Source: Druceiella hillmani
Lineage: Eukaryota > Arthropoda > Insecta > Lepidoptera > Hepialidae
Direction: 5' to 3'
Assembly (NCBI GenBank): GCA_039881145.1
Contig: JAYKKI010000006.1
Location: forward strand, 9,432,501-9,496,500
DNA length: 64,000 nucleotides
The translations under genes were made by a program, and so were the position numbers. The notes under the pieces were generated by a model that did no database searches, was not told the origin of the DNA, and worked only from the letters and a program-made list of their open reading frames with translations. Below, in pieces: positions 27,290-38,239 of this stretch (within the stretch, counting starts at the first letter, position 1; every line of letters begins with the position of its first letter).

Positions 27290-27316
27290 GTGAATGTGCA
27301 TATTATGCACATTCAC
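27290..27316. repeat. 12-bp perfect hairpin, 3-nt loop
   Basis: GTGAATGTGCAT is followed by ATT and its exact reverse complement. Confidence 0.8.
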
Positions 27317-28292
27317 GATTAAATACCTTCTGATTCCTACTTGAAAATATTTTATCTTACGAAGACATTAATAAAAAATAAGTCATGAAGGTAGTAACTG
27401 ATAACAAGGCGAGCATCTCCTTGTTAACTGCTTTTATGATATGAAAGGTCTAAACAAAGGAACTGAAAGAAATTTTATTAGAAAAGTGGAAACTGTGTAT
27501 ATAAAACCTACAATTTAAAAAAAGATTATTGTACTAAAAATAGCTTTAAATACTTCATTTGACACCTCTAAAATTCTCATACAAATATTTTGGACCCTTA
27601 ATTATTGGGATATATGAGAGATAATATATTTTATTTCTGTGTTAAATTTTAAGTTAATACAAGAAACGATTTCTGAGAAAAACTGTTTTGACAGACAAGA
27701 ACGTGAGTGATTTTATAAGTGTTCATTTTTTTTCCTTTCTATCAACAGTCTATTAACAAATGGATATAAAACTCGTTGAATTATGACAAACGAGTAAATT
27801 ATTAAACCAAGCAAGCAGTTGTTTGAATAAGCATTTGTTTCTTTCCCAACGTCTTTTTTACATTGATCATCCATTAATTGTTTCAAATAATTTCGAGTAT
27901 CTTGTTTCTTTTTTCCTTGTTTTTTATTTAAACAGTTTGAACTGGAAGTTGTGATATAGTATATATTGAATTTATGTGACAAGTTTGGGAGTTCAATCAA
28001 ATCACTTCAATCGATGAACAAAAAACAAACAAAATGCAACGTTCAGTTTTATAACTCCGTCATTATTGTTTATTAGTATTTCATATATTAAAAATATCCG
28101 ATTCGAACTCTGGCTCATTTATGATTTTGGTCAATTGAGGTTCAACTTTGACTGGCGTATTACTTTTTTTTAATACGAAATAATTAGTCGTAGCAATAAG
28201 ATAGACAATTATACTGTACGAAAATGTTAAAGTGATATGTCGTAGTCTACATAATGACACATATTCAGGTATTCTAAACACGCCAAATAAAT

Positions 28293-28455
28293 CGGAGGAA
28301 CAAACTTATTTTACATGTGACATAACCGGAGGAACAAACTTATTCCTGACTTAGAATGCAAACTTAAAAAGTGTAATCTAATCTGTATATAAAAATGTAA
28401 TCTAATCTGTATTTAAACAGTAACTATTACAAATAAAGTTTTATTTGTAATAGTT
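28293..28455. repeat. Cluster of short direct repeats and a 16-bp hairpin
   Basis: CGGAGGAACAAACTTATT occurs at 28293-28310 and 28327-28344. GTAATCTAATCTGTAT occurs at 28373-28388 and 28397-28412. AACTATTACAAATAAA (28422-28437) is exactly complementary to 28440-28455 with a 2-nt loop. Three repeat types within 165 nt suggest a small element end or local slippage. Confidence 0.8.
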
Positions 28456-30713
28456 CCTGCTGTAGTTTCCTTTGCGTGGGGTAAGTATAATAAAAGTAGA
28501 GCTTTGTAATATTTCAGCGACTCATTGATTACAGTGAAATTGATTTTATCTAAAAGGAAACTATTTTGTCCATTAGGTGGCGATGTAATCTCACAAATGG
28601 CTGCAGCTCGATTTGTTCATGTCTAGGTCACAAGATTACAGAATATAACAATTTGGGTTAAATTGCAGATTTAACAACACCTTTATAATATCTATAAAAC
28701 TTTGCACCTTGTTGCGCAAATTATTTTTCATGTAACTTAACGGACCGTAACGTAACGTACCTGTGTACGCGTACAACCAGCTATTGGTTTATTGGTGAAA
28801 TTAAACCCAAACCTAAATAATACTGACAGTTTCATTGAAAACGTTATAAGAATTCTCTAACTATAAACAAATAGATAATACTTTATTTATATTCAGACTA
28901 CATGTACATTTGAAATTACAAGCCACATTCTCTATTCAATAAGATATTATTCTGCAGCATATGATACTCAACAAATCAAATTAACAAATGGTAGACTCAA
29001 AAATCAGTTGCGCCGATTGTCATATAAATCAGTACAGATTGAAAAAAAATAAAATTCATATTGAACTATAGTTACGACCACATTCGTGTAGAAATTTGGT
29101 TTATTTCAGTTTTATTAGTTTTTACGGTTAGATATGTAAGGGTTGGAAAAGAATATTTATAGGATCACCCATGTTATCATCTGTCTTTCAAGGTTATATG
29201 TTTAGTTTAAAACCTTAGATTTGACAATTATTTGAAATTTATTAACATTTGGGATACAACAAGTATGATATAAAAATGAGTTCGGCCGTGTGGGGTGCCG
29301 ATCTAAATGTCTAGTTACTAGAATTCGGAAAGTTCTTTTTTCAGAATTTAAAAGAACGTGCTTCTAAAAATATTGGTTAAAATATCGACGGAAAGTCTCC
29401 TTTATCGAAAATGCTGAAGTATGTAAAATTAATTACTATAAAATCACCTATAACTCCTCAACTATTTGTGTGATTTTTTTTTAAACTGAAATAATAGTAT
29501 AGTATTGAAGATTAAAATTGTTTTTTCAATTAATGATAGTTTTGCAAAATTGCAAAAAATTATATTTTCTCCATTTATTCCAAGACCCCAAAAACTATCT
29601 TTTGAAGTAATTTAATATTTCGCGTAGTCGTTTGAAAAGGCAAAATACTTAAATCAATTTTATTTCGAATGCCTTAATAGATGAACTTGATCGCAAGCCA
29701 AAAAATATTCGTCCTTGCTTCTATCATTTCACATTTCCACCTAAAATAGCTGCACAATTCCATATAAATTCAAAACTGTAGAAACTAAGGTGGTATTCAT
29801 TCTTCGATTTCAAATTTATTTATTTCCTTATTTACAAAACGGTTACCATAAACACGTGTCTGTCAACCATTGCATATGCATATTAAATACTTTTTAAAAT
29901 TCACTTATCTAAACAGCGTATTCAATAATTTTTTTGGTATTAATTCAACCTATAAAACTTTCTTGCAAATAATAATTTTATGAGTATTAAAATAGTTTCT
30001 CACAATGAAATCTAAAAAATTCGGTTAAAAGATTATGTTTACATGTAAACAGTAAAACCTTCATTATAAAATTCATTTTTGACATTTACGATGTCGCGAA
30101 CTTTAATGCAAAACCCTTCGAGTAGGACGGTGATACCGTACATTGTTTTTATATATCTATTACGATCTATATAGCGCACGCCAGCGTACTTCTTCAACGG
30201 ATTCTTTTTTCCGACCTCATCAGTTTTCATCACCACGAGTTACCGAGATATTTGCGTAAATAAAGTCGGACGCGGCGGGATATTTTGTTATACTCGTATT
30301 AAATATACTGATAAATTTTATGTATATGCAGTCGTTATGGATCAAAGTAACTATTTGTTTTGCATTGCACGTGACTCAGGACCAAAAATCCTCGAAGTGA
30401 TAGATTTTTTGACAGCAATGAGAGTGAAGAATTCTAAAACCCTGTAATTTCCGAAGAAAGACGCCCAAAATAAACCAATCGATTGTTTTAAAAAAAATTT
30501 AATTAATATTTTTCCGTTTCAGTAAACATCGTTGCAACAATTATAAAATCTGTTACATTTTTAACAAAAGAAAACACAGTTATGCCGAAAGTGAATTCAT
30601 TGAACTTCATCAGCGTCGTTAAGTAGAATTGTGTATCATAAAGACACTTAATTCGAAACTGTGACTCAGCCCCATTTCCCAGGGTTAGTTATAATTTCTC
30701 ATGTTATTTAAAC

Positions 30714-30823
30714 ACGTGCGTGTGGGTGTGTGCGTGTGTACGTGCGCGCGCGCGCAATTGTGTGTGTATGTGTGTGTGCGTGTGCGTGTGAGTGCGTGTG
30801 TATGTGTGTGTGTTTGTGTGTGT
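30714..30823. repeat. (TG)n/(CG)n microsatellite
   Basis: Imperfect TG tract with an inner CGTGCGCGCGCGCGCAA run. Confidence 0.95.
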
Positions 30824-31348
30824 ACATTCATACAAATGGATTAACAATTTCATTTCATTTTAGTTACAAAACTATCATAAGCCCTAAACAGTTTACCAAA
30901 AACAACTAACGAACACTTAATACATAATTCTAATTTACCTTGCGATTTACCTTAACAAACAGTATATTGAATAATATTAATTAAAGTTTACAAGTTTTGG
31001 TGGCATTAGAGAATCTCATAATTAAAAATAAGTGCTATTATTTAAAACATATTGAGCAGGTCAGTACTGGCTAATTGTAACTGAACAAAAATAGAAGTTG
31101 CGAAACGGATGAAATGACAAGGAAAATATTACATATCCATAAATATCTACAAAATATGCCTGAATGTGTTCACAAACCTGTTTTAGCGAGCTCTACTCTC
31201 ATTTAACGGATATATTTGTATTTTTCTTCTGTTATGTTGGTGAAATAATATAAATTCCTGTGAATAATATAAATTTGATATAAATTCCTATAATGGTATT
31301 GGACATTGAACCATGGAAATATATTCATAAAATAACATAAAATTTTTA

Positions 31349-32780
31349 TTAACCCATTTACGCCCACCACTAAATTCGCCACGGTAAAATTAAATAAACA
31401 GATTTACTGGAAAAGTAAGTAGTTCAAATAAAAAATTAAGAATATAATTTATATTTTTTTTATTACATATGAAAAACATTGCGGTCCTCAAGTGGGGACA
31501 CTGGATTCATTCGGCATGAAAAATTTTAAAATATGGCTTTTCAACATGCTTTTATACACTTTTTGCATTGCCACTATGCCACTTTTTGCACTGTCACTAT
31601 ACAAACAATGCTGCGCAGTTATTTCTCTAGCTTTTTTGGAAATTAACCAATGCCATCATACTGTAAACGTGGCATCACAGAGCCTGACGGACGTGAAGGT
31701 CGATCAATATTTGGTCGTAAATGATGACGTGCTATGCTACGTCAAAACAGAAGTTAGTCCATCTTCACGTCATTATGAAGCATGTGCAGACGCCGGGCAT
31801 TGCTAATTGCTAAATCAAGCATATACGAGAATATCTCCTACCACCATTTCTCCTACCCCACCCATCTCTTTATTGTAAGTTATATATAGTTGCGGTATAT
31901 AAACATCCGTTTTCTTCTTTTCTACTAAGCTCCATCGCTTCACTTTATCTAATGGGAGGACAGTATCGTAGTTGACTCCTATTGTACAAACTCTATTGTT
32001 TAGCCTGCGAAAAAAAATATTTGATTAGTCTTATAAAACCATTTTTTGAAGTCGAAACGATTCTTCTTCTTCCTGTCCTTGACTAATATTAGAGGACATT
32101 TGCTGTTTCTGCCATCGTGAATAGTTCCAGTGTCATGATAGCCAGATTCTTGTAAATCCCGCAACAGGTCAAAACTAGTAAAAAATATCAAAGAACACAA
32201 TATGGTCTTTAGGATTTGAATCGAGCTTTCACAGCTGGCTTTTTACGACCCTTGTACCTAATGGATGAGTGCTGATACTACCAATTGCTAGTGATTTGTC
32301 GCAATAAATGTAAAAGATGTCGTAGTAGCCGTTAGCACAAGCAAGCATCCAATTTTTATACCCAAAACCTACAAGCGGTTTGATAGTAGCAATGAAGGAA
32401 CTTCGGTTCTTCATCGCTACTGATAGTAGCGATGAAGCCTACCTAAGGTTCTTCATTGCTACTATCCCATATCTCTTCATACCTGTTGACAAAAACTTCA
32501 ACATTCCGTCGATTATCTCTAAGCATCTCATTAGTTTAGATGTCGTATTCATTGCCATCTTCTTCACTAGAGAGAACACTTACACTCGGGAGGAAGAGTC
32601 ACTGTTTCCACATCTACATCACAGTCCTCTTTTCTCACAATAGTTTCTAAAGCCCCTTAGAACCCTCAATAGTCCTTTCTTGCTACAAAGGTCTTTCGAT
32701 ATGATTTTGCTATAATGTCAGCCTACAATGAAAATATATTATTTACTATGTATGTGCCCACTGTCCCCAAATGATGGCGT
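31349..32780 (-). mobile_element. piggyBac-like transposon remnant
   Basis: TTAA (31349-31352) is followed by CCCATTTACGCCCACC, a form typical of piggyBac-family ends. Subterminal inverted repeats TCAAGTGGGGACACTGG (about 31488) and CCACTGTCCCCAAATGA (about 32758) flank the transposase fragments. The right terminus with a second TTAA was not identified with certainty. Confidence 0.6.
31801..32430 (-). pseudogene. piggyBac transposase, C-proximal fragments
   Basis: Minus-strand pieces in order: KPLVGFGYKNWMLACANGYY (complement of about 32300-32375), FFTSFDLLRDLQESGYHDTG with KCPLILVKDRKKK (32060-32185), then VCTIGVNYDTVLPLDKVKRW and YITYNKEMGGVGEM (about 31835-31990). These are the KPxKFGYKxWMLxxxxGY, DNFFTSxxLLxxLxxxG, TNYDTVxPxxxVKR and YNxxMGGVD blocks of piggyBac transposases. 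Reading frame is broken by stops and a frameshift near a T-run at about 32012. The N-terminal half is lost or unrecognisable. Non-functional. Confidence 0.85.
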
Positions 32781-32789
32781 CAACATCCT

Positions 32790-34430
32790 TTCACATCGTG
32801 AATATAATTAATCTTATCACATCGCACAGAACCTTATATTTAATTTTGTCTTTTACTTAACAGAAAGCTAACAATATGTTTATAAAGTTTTTATAAAAAT
32901 ATAAAGCCTCTGAAGTAAATATATTCAAAAAACCATTACCTTTTCATAGCTCCAACGACTCACCAATTTACCAAACTTTAGCCATAAAAACTATAACTGT
33001 AAGCGATTATTAATAATTTAGCTGTGTAGAAAATTAGATGCACTATTAAGCTTTGCGATTTAGTTTTCAAAACCGGTTAATCATCATAAATAAAAATATA
33101 ACTATTTTGCTATTTGGGTATATTTGACCCGAAGAAATTTTTTTTTGCATGAAGCTTAACCACTATCTATCTATCCAGTTTGTTAAATTCACTAGTTACA
33201 AGATAATGTTTATTACACAATAGGTAATGAATCTATTTGAAATCACCTTTTATTAATTTTTTTGTTACTTGAATTCTATTCGGCTCACTGTGATTCAACG
33301 CAAAGGATATGAATGTATAGTTGTTTAGTTGACTAAAATTATAAAAATTTATATTTTTCGTATGTATTGAAATAAAGTATCTGTTTGTCATGCCGGTGGA
33401 GTCATTTTTGATCGCGTATTGAATTCATAATGATAAATTGTGTATGAATGATAAGACAGAAGTTGTTAAATTTCAGTATTACTTCGATATTAAAAGTGGT
33501 CATAAAGTGATATTGGTCGAAGGGACATCTTGAAAGCTAGAATATTGAAAATTATCAGAATATTTTGTTTTCAAAGTGTTTTTTAAATAAACATTTGCAA
33601 ACACACTTTTCACTACTATTTTACAAGATTGTTGATCCTATTTATAACGTATAATTTTTTTTTTTGTATTACTGATAAAATTTGTTCATAAAGCTATGAT
33701 ACGAATAGTTTCTTTCTTTTCGTACTACATCTGCAGATGGAATATAAAATGTTCTAAGTGCCATGTGTTAAATTCAAAACAATTCAGTCCGAGCATACGA
33801 TGCTTTATTGCTACTTGCTAGTGGGCATAGATCCAACAATGAGTATTTGAATTAGTTTTTCAATGACAGCCTATGTTCATTTGCCTAGCTATCAGTTACA
33901 TGGTTTTTCTCGGAAAATATATAATGTAAAAACTTAAAATTTGGTATGTTGATAAAATATATTAACTAAATAAAACTTTTTGAGGTAAATAAGGGAAATA
34001 TTTCAGTAGAAATCATTGTAAATATTTCATACACAATAATTATAAGCAGCGAATCAAATAGTAAATTTCTTTAACAGCATCAATAATGTTAAAACTTTAA
34101 TAATGTTTTCAAAATGTCAATAATTTATGTGAGAAAATTCAATATTCAAGCTGTTAGCCGCATTGTATCTTATCGTTTTGATGATGTCGCATGGTTGCGA
34201 TAAACTGTGCGCTACTTAACCATTGCTTTATATTCGGGAATGGATTGAGATATAGAGATTAATTATTGACTATAATCGTCTCTCTTTGTACTCATGCACC
34301 CACGAAAACTCTATTAGCGATTATAAATGGACAACAACTGAATTTGCTTGAGTACGTCCGAAATCCTAATAGTTTTTAACAGATTTATCGTTTCTTCACG
34401 TAAATAACTAAAATAGAGAAATCGATTTTA
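32790..34430. other. Intergenic, no gene recognised
   Basis: AT-rich, no coding similarity. CTATTTGGGTATATTTGACCC near 33106 is reminiscent of the Gr 5' flanks but too short to assign. Confidence 0.45.
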
Positions 34431-34554
34431 TTTTTAACAGCTTTATTAGGTAAATTTATACTAACTCAAAGTATAAAACTAGATACTAAACTATAAAGAT
34501 AAAGCATGATTAAAGAAAAATTAAACTGTTAGTAATAAGTCTGTTTCTAAGCTG

Positions 34555-34622
34555 AAAGACCATTACCGTAATTCAGTCTGTCGTTTCTTTAGTGGGACAT
34601 AGTCAGTAGTTAGACAGTAAGA
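34555..34622 (+). promoter_or_regulatory. Remnant promoter / 5' flank of GrE
   Basis: CTGTCGTTTCTTTAGTGGGA and TAGTCAGTAG (TCAGT at 34603-34607) align with the GrB flank, 16-20 nt before the ATG. Confidence 0.5.
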
Positions 34623-34850
34623 ATGGCAAATATAGAGTCAGAATATTATATAAAAATAGCCTTAATCCTCTCGCGATTTGTCAAGCATTTTGCTTTATAA
34701 AACGAGATTGTCTACTGCGATTGGAAATATACGCCATTATAAGACGTGCTTTTTTCTACATTTTGTATTTGATGTATTCGCTCAAATCTATTCGGGGCCA
34801 AGAAGAATCTTTACCTTGCTGGCAGTTCTTTCAATATTGTAGTTATACTA
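34623..34850 (+). pseudogene. Gustatory receptor GrE, 5' fragment of exon 1
   Basis: Starts MANIESEYYIK, as in GrA/GrB. A one-base loss in the A-run at 34652-34656 shifts the frame, after which NPLAICQAFCFIKRDCLLRL is readable. A 4-nt loss near 34728 shifts it again to RHYKTCFFLHFVFDVFAQIY. Similarity fades after about 34850, so the remaining exons are deleted or replaced. It is closest to GrA/GrB and lies on the opposite strand from them. No downstream exon was found between 34.9 and 40 kb. Certainly non-functional as a full receptor. Confidence 0.82.
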
Positions 34851-37130
34851 GGCAAATTTCTGAGATTGTTTACTATTAAATTAACAATAAGCATATATTG
34901 CGAATCAAAAGCACTGGTAGGAATATACAAAATATAAATAATTGCACAAAACCAGCGCAATGACACAGATATTAAGATACACTTGTCGACGTTAGTCACA
35001 TCCACATCCAGGGACGTCAATTAAAATGGGCCAGTAGCACACTACCTTCTCTGTGGTCTCCAAAAATCCACCAGCAATTCTGCATTAAAAATTATGTTAT
35101 TGAGCAATGTTTCAGTCAATGTAAATAAGTTAGAGGGTAACACAAGAATAGTCTCAGCAAGCAACTTTATTTTTGATGACAAAACAACATTTTGATAAAA
35201 AATATTTAGCTCCATGATTATTTCTACTGTGTGCCCGTTTGACGTCGAAACCGCCACTTCTTTATATCTTAAGGCGCACATCTGGTTTAAATACTTCGTC
35301 GTACAAGAACGGACACGACGACCTTCAAAGGTGCGTTGGTTTTTAATAGATTAATTTTTTGATAAGTTTTCATTTTTTGACTGCGCAGGTTGCATCTGGA
35401 CACACCTTTTGGTACACTCGAGAATTGCTTTCACACTAGTATCGTCATGGGAATCCTATACATGAAGTAATTTGACTTTAGGTAACGTAGTTATTGTATC
35501 GATGATTGTCAAAGTTCCTTGTAGTATCGTAAGAAAATTGCGCTAAGGGGTGATGCACAGTAGACACTCATAGCTCGCCATCGTTTGCAACGGGTAGCTA
35601 GGAATGGTCGTCAGTTTCGGCAGCGAGGTGATGGTCGAAGTCGGTGTGGCTAGATGCAACAAGAACAGTGTGAGAGGTGCACGGTACAGGAATGGAAAGC
35701 AAAGCAGCGCACCGCCTCATTCGTGTTCTTAGACCCATCTCATTCGCCATATTGGCTGCACGTGTTGCTATATTTACTGACGGAACGTGGGTATGCAGCG
35801 AAATTAAGTTATCAAGTTTGTCTGAGTACTTTTGAGTCTATCGAGAAATAACTGCGACGTGTGGATCAATTTTTAATTCCAATCTGCGTTGACAGCTTAA
35901 GCAGCTTAGGCACCATTATAATTAGAAGCACGTCATCAGTCAATCAATGCTTTACCAGAAACATTAAGGGGTATTCTATTCATCAACCTATATTTTAACT
36001 AAGCAATGTTTTTTTGCAGCCTAAGCTAACTTAGAGTCGACTCCTAGTACTTACATTGAGAATTAGCTTAATCTGTGATAGTAACACAGATATATTTAAC
36101 AAAATATAAATATATACTACATAATTTTGTTTCCCAAAATTATATTTAGTAGCCCTATTTAATTATTTTTTACCTTACATTTAAGACTAAACTTTGAAAG
36201 TTTTTTCCTTCCATATTTTTATATCCAGGGAATATTTTATTTTTTTTATTTATTTGTAAATGTAAAATCGAAATCCAAAATTGCGATTAATTAACAATTT
36301 GCCTGATAGGCGACTTAACTAAATGAAATTATATTTTAATTATCCAAATGCTTACTTAGCGTCTATGAAAAAAGTTATAAATATATAATTGTATGCAAAT
36401 TTATATATTTATTTACAATACTTTCATCGATACTTTTTAACTGAAACCTGATATAAGGTCTGAAAACATAAAGTGAGCAAACTTAAAAACTTACCGATAC
36501 CATTAGATTCATAAATTTTTCTTTTGACTTTTAAGAGCACATATCTAACTATTTATTTATTAAGAAAAATAGAAAACATAATACTTATATGCAACTCAAT
36601 AAAAATGCCGTATATTTACTTTAGCTTTAATATACATTACAATGTTTCCACATTACCTAGTTTCCCTTCCAAATAATTTTAATTATTTCTGTAAAAAAAT
36701 AAGTTCAAACCGGAAGAATTACCTCAAAACACAATTATTCTAAATAAAATTCACTTCAAACGTCACAAATTATTCCACATAAACCGGATCATTACACTTG
36801 ATGAACTTCATTGGAACGCGACGCAGTGAAATGCTTACGAAAATATTAGTTTTTGTACATATTCGCTTGCCATATATAATTTGGCATGAATCTGTTTTTT
36901 GGAAATATTATAATTTGTAATTAAGCCAACTCAATACAATTTTTATTTCTTAATTTAGTATGGTAATATATTTTAATTAATTAAGACCTGTTTTAATATT
37001 AAGACCTGTTTTCAACTAAAGAAAATGAAGCTCTCGATGGAATACGTCTCTAGCTAAAATCTGTACAAATGCAAGGTATGCTGATTTTTTCTCAAGACGT
37101 GTAAGATTTAATTTCTTCTACTAAATTTGT
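34851..37130. other. Intergenic; GC-richer unassigned block at 35.2-35.9 kb
   Basis: Minus-strand frames at 34811-35281 and a plus frame at 35654-35851 have richer composition than their surroundings, but I recognise no domain. AAGGGGTATTCTATTCATC near 35967 could be a DNA-transposon end. Probably an old transposon or unidentified relic abutting GrE. Confidence 0.35.
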
Positions 37131-37149
37131 AACATTGAAATTCAGTCAG

Positions 37150-37157
37150 TATATATA

Positions 37158-37194
<37 letters not shown>
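37150..37194. repeat. (TA)n/(TG)n microsatellite adjoining the LINE 3' end
   Basis: TA tract followed by AAACTACTACTACTAG. Read on the minus strand this is the tail of the LINE. Confidence 0.9.
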
Positions 37195-37199
<5 letters not shown>

Positions 37200-37200
<1 letters not shown>

Positions 37201-38065
37201 CTACTACTAGCCAACGCCCACCCTTGGCATGTCTGCCATTAGGTGGCGCGCCGACCAGTAGAGTAAAGCTGTTTTGTAGGCAGGGTGATCATCAGGGGGC
37301 GCCCTCCTCTCCCAATCATCAAGGTAGGGCTTCATCTTCATGCAAACGTGGAGATGGTCAAAAGACATTCCTGGACGTCCACAGAGCAGGCAGGCATCGC
37401 TCCCCAATACACCAATACGTTTCAGGTGGCACGCCAGGTAGTCGTAGCCCGTGGCACACCGGAAAGCTGCGACACTGACAGCTCTGGGTAGGTCGCGTCG
37501 AATAGGCGAATCAATTAGACAAGCCCAGTTCTTTCCGACGGCGGACTGTGTGCGCCGAGACTTGATCCAGGCATGTATCGCTCTGCAGACGAAAATGACG
37601 GAGAGCAGATGGGCTGCTGTAGAGTCGTTCCGTGTTTTGCCAGTACGTCGGCTTTTTCGTTCCCCTCTATCCCGACGTGGCTCGGAATCCACTGCAGAGT
37701 AAGTCGAAAGCCAGCATTCACCAGGTTGGACAGTCTGGCACGACAGAGTTGGGTTTTGGAACAATCTGTGTAGCGGTTGGTGGAGAGTGCCAGAATAGCT
37801 GCCTGGCAGTCAATGAGAAAAACCACGCTTTGTGATGTAAGACGCTCCAGTTCCCTGGCGGCCTCGTATATCGCTGCAATCTCTCCATCGTAGTTGGTAA
37901 GCGGGGAACCGACGGCAACAGAGCCCTCAAATACTGTAGATGTGAAGCCTGCTCCGGTATTCCCTGTGTTTGGCATCGACGAGCCGTCACAGTAAATATG
38001 CAACCAGTCCTGGGAGGGATACCTGGTGTGGATAGTCTCCAGGGCAGCCATTCTCAGGGCAACAT

Positions 38066-38067
<2 letters not shown>
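37200..38067 (-). mobile_element. R1/Jockey-like LINE, 3' fragment with RNase H domain
   Basis: A GC-rich island in AT-rich DNA. The RNase H frame has the catalytic set D-E-D-D: YCDGS (Asp near 37988), [11 protein letters not shown] (Glu near 37883), LIDCQAAI (Asp near 37811) and GNEKADVLAK (Asp near 37649). After a frameshift around 37610-37640 the C-terminal part follows in another frame: SRRTQSAVGKNWACLIDSP, RDLPRAVSVAAFRCATGYDY and a CLLCGRPGMSFDHLHVC zinc-knuckle-like motif, ending at the stop at 37207-37209. Upstream RT and endonuclease are missing (5' truncation). A TAG/TA repeat tail follows the stop. Composition and good motif retention indicate a fairly recent insertion. Overlapping frames on the plus strand are shadows. 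Confidence 0.88.
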
Positions 38068-38134
<67 letters not shown>

Positions 38135-38226
38135 TATCTATATATATATATATATATATATAGATGTGTGTATACATATATATATATATATATGTGCGTG
38201 TGTGAGTGTGTGTGTGTGTGTGTGTA
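38068..38226. repeat. (TA)n/(TG)n compound microsatellite
   Basis: TA tract, CACACACATATC, further TA tracts, and a terminal (TG)n. It abuts the 5' truncation point of the LINE. Confidence 0.96.
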
Positions 38227-38239
38227 TTACTCTAAGGTA

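Larger units (their letters stand above)
26900..30700. other. Intergenic with short repeats; weak open frames
   Basis: Minus-strand frames at 27713-28000 and 28081-28281 each contain one hydrophobic segment, and a frame at 30039-30236 has unusually even codon composition. None matches a family I recognise, and frames of this size are expected by chance in AT-rich DNA. A cluster of short direct and inverted repeats lies at 28293-28455. Confidence 0.4.

Noticed and set aside
31492..31806. 104-codon plus-strand frame with a hydrophobic start
   Set aside because: It lies inside the piggyBac remnant, antisense to it, and has no family motif.
33100..33135. CTATTTGGGTATATTTGACCC resembling Gr 5' flanks
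   Set aside because: Too short, with no Gr exon on the side where one should lie.
37224..37835. Plus-strand open frames overlapping 37.2-37.8 kb
   Set aside because: Shadows of the minus-strand LINE RNase H and C-terminal frames in a GC-rich island.
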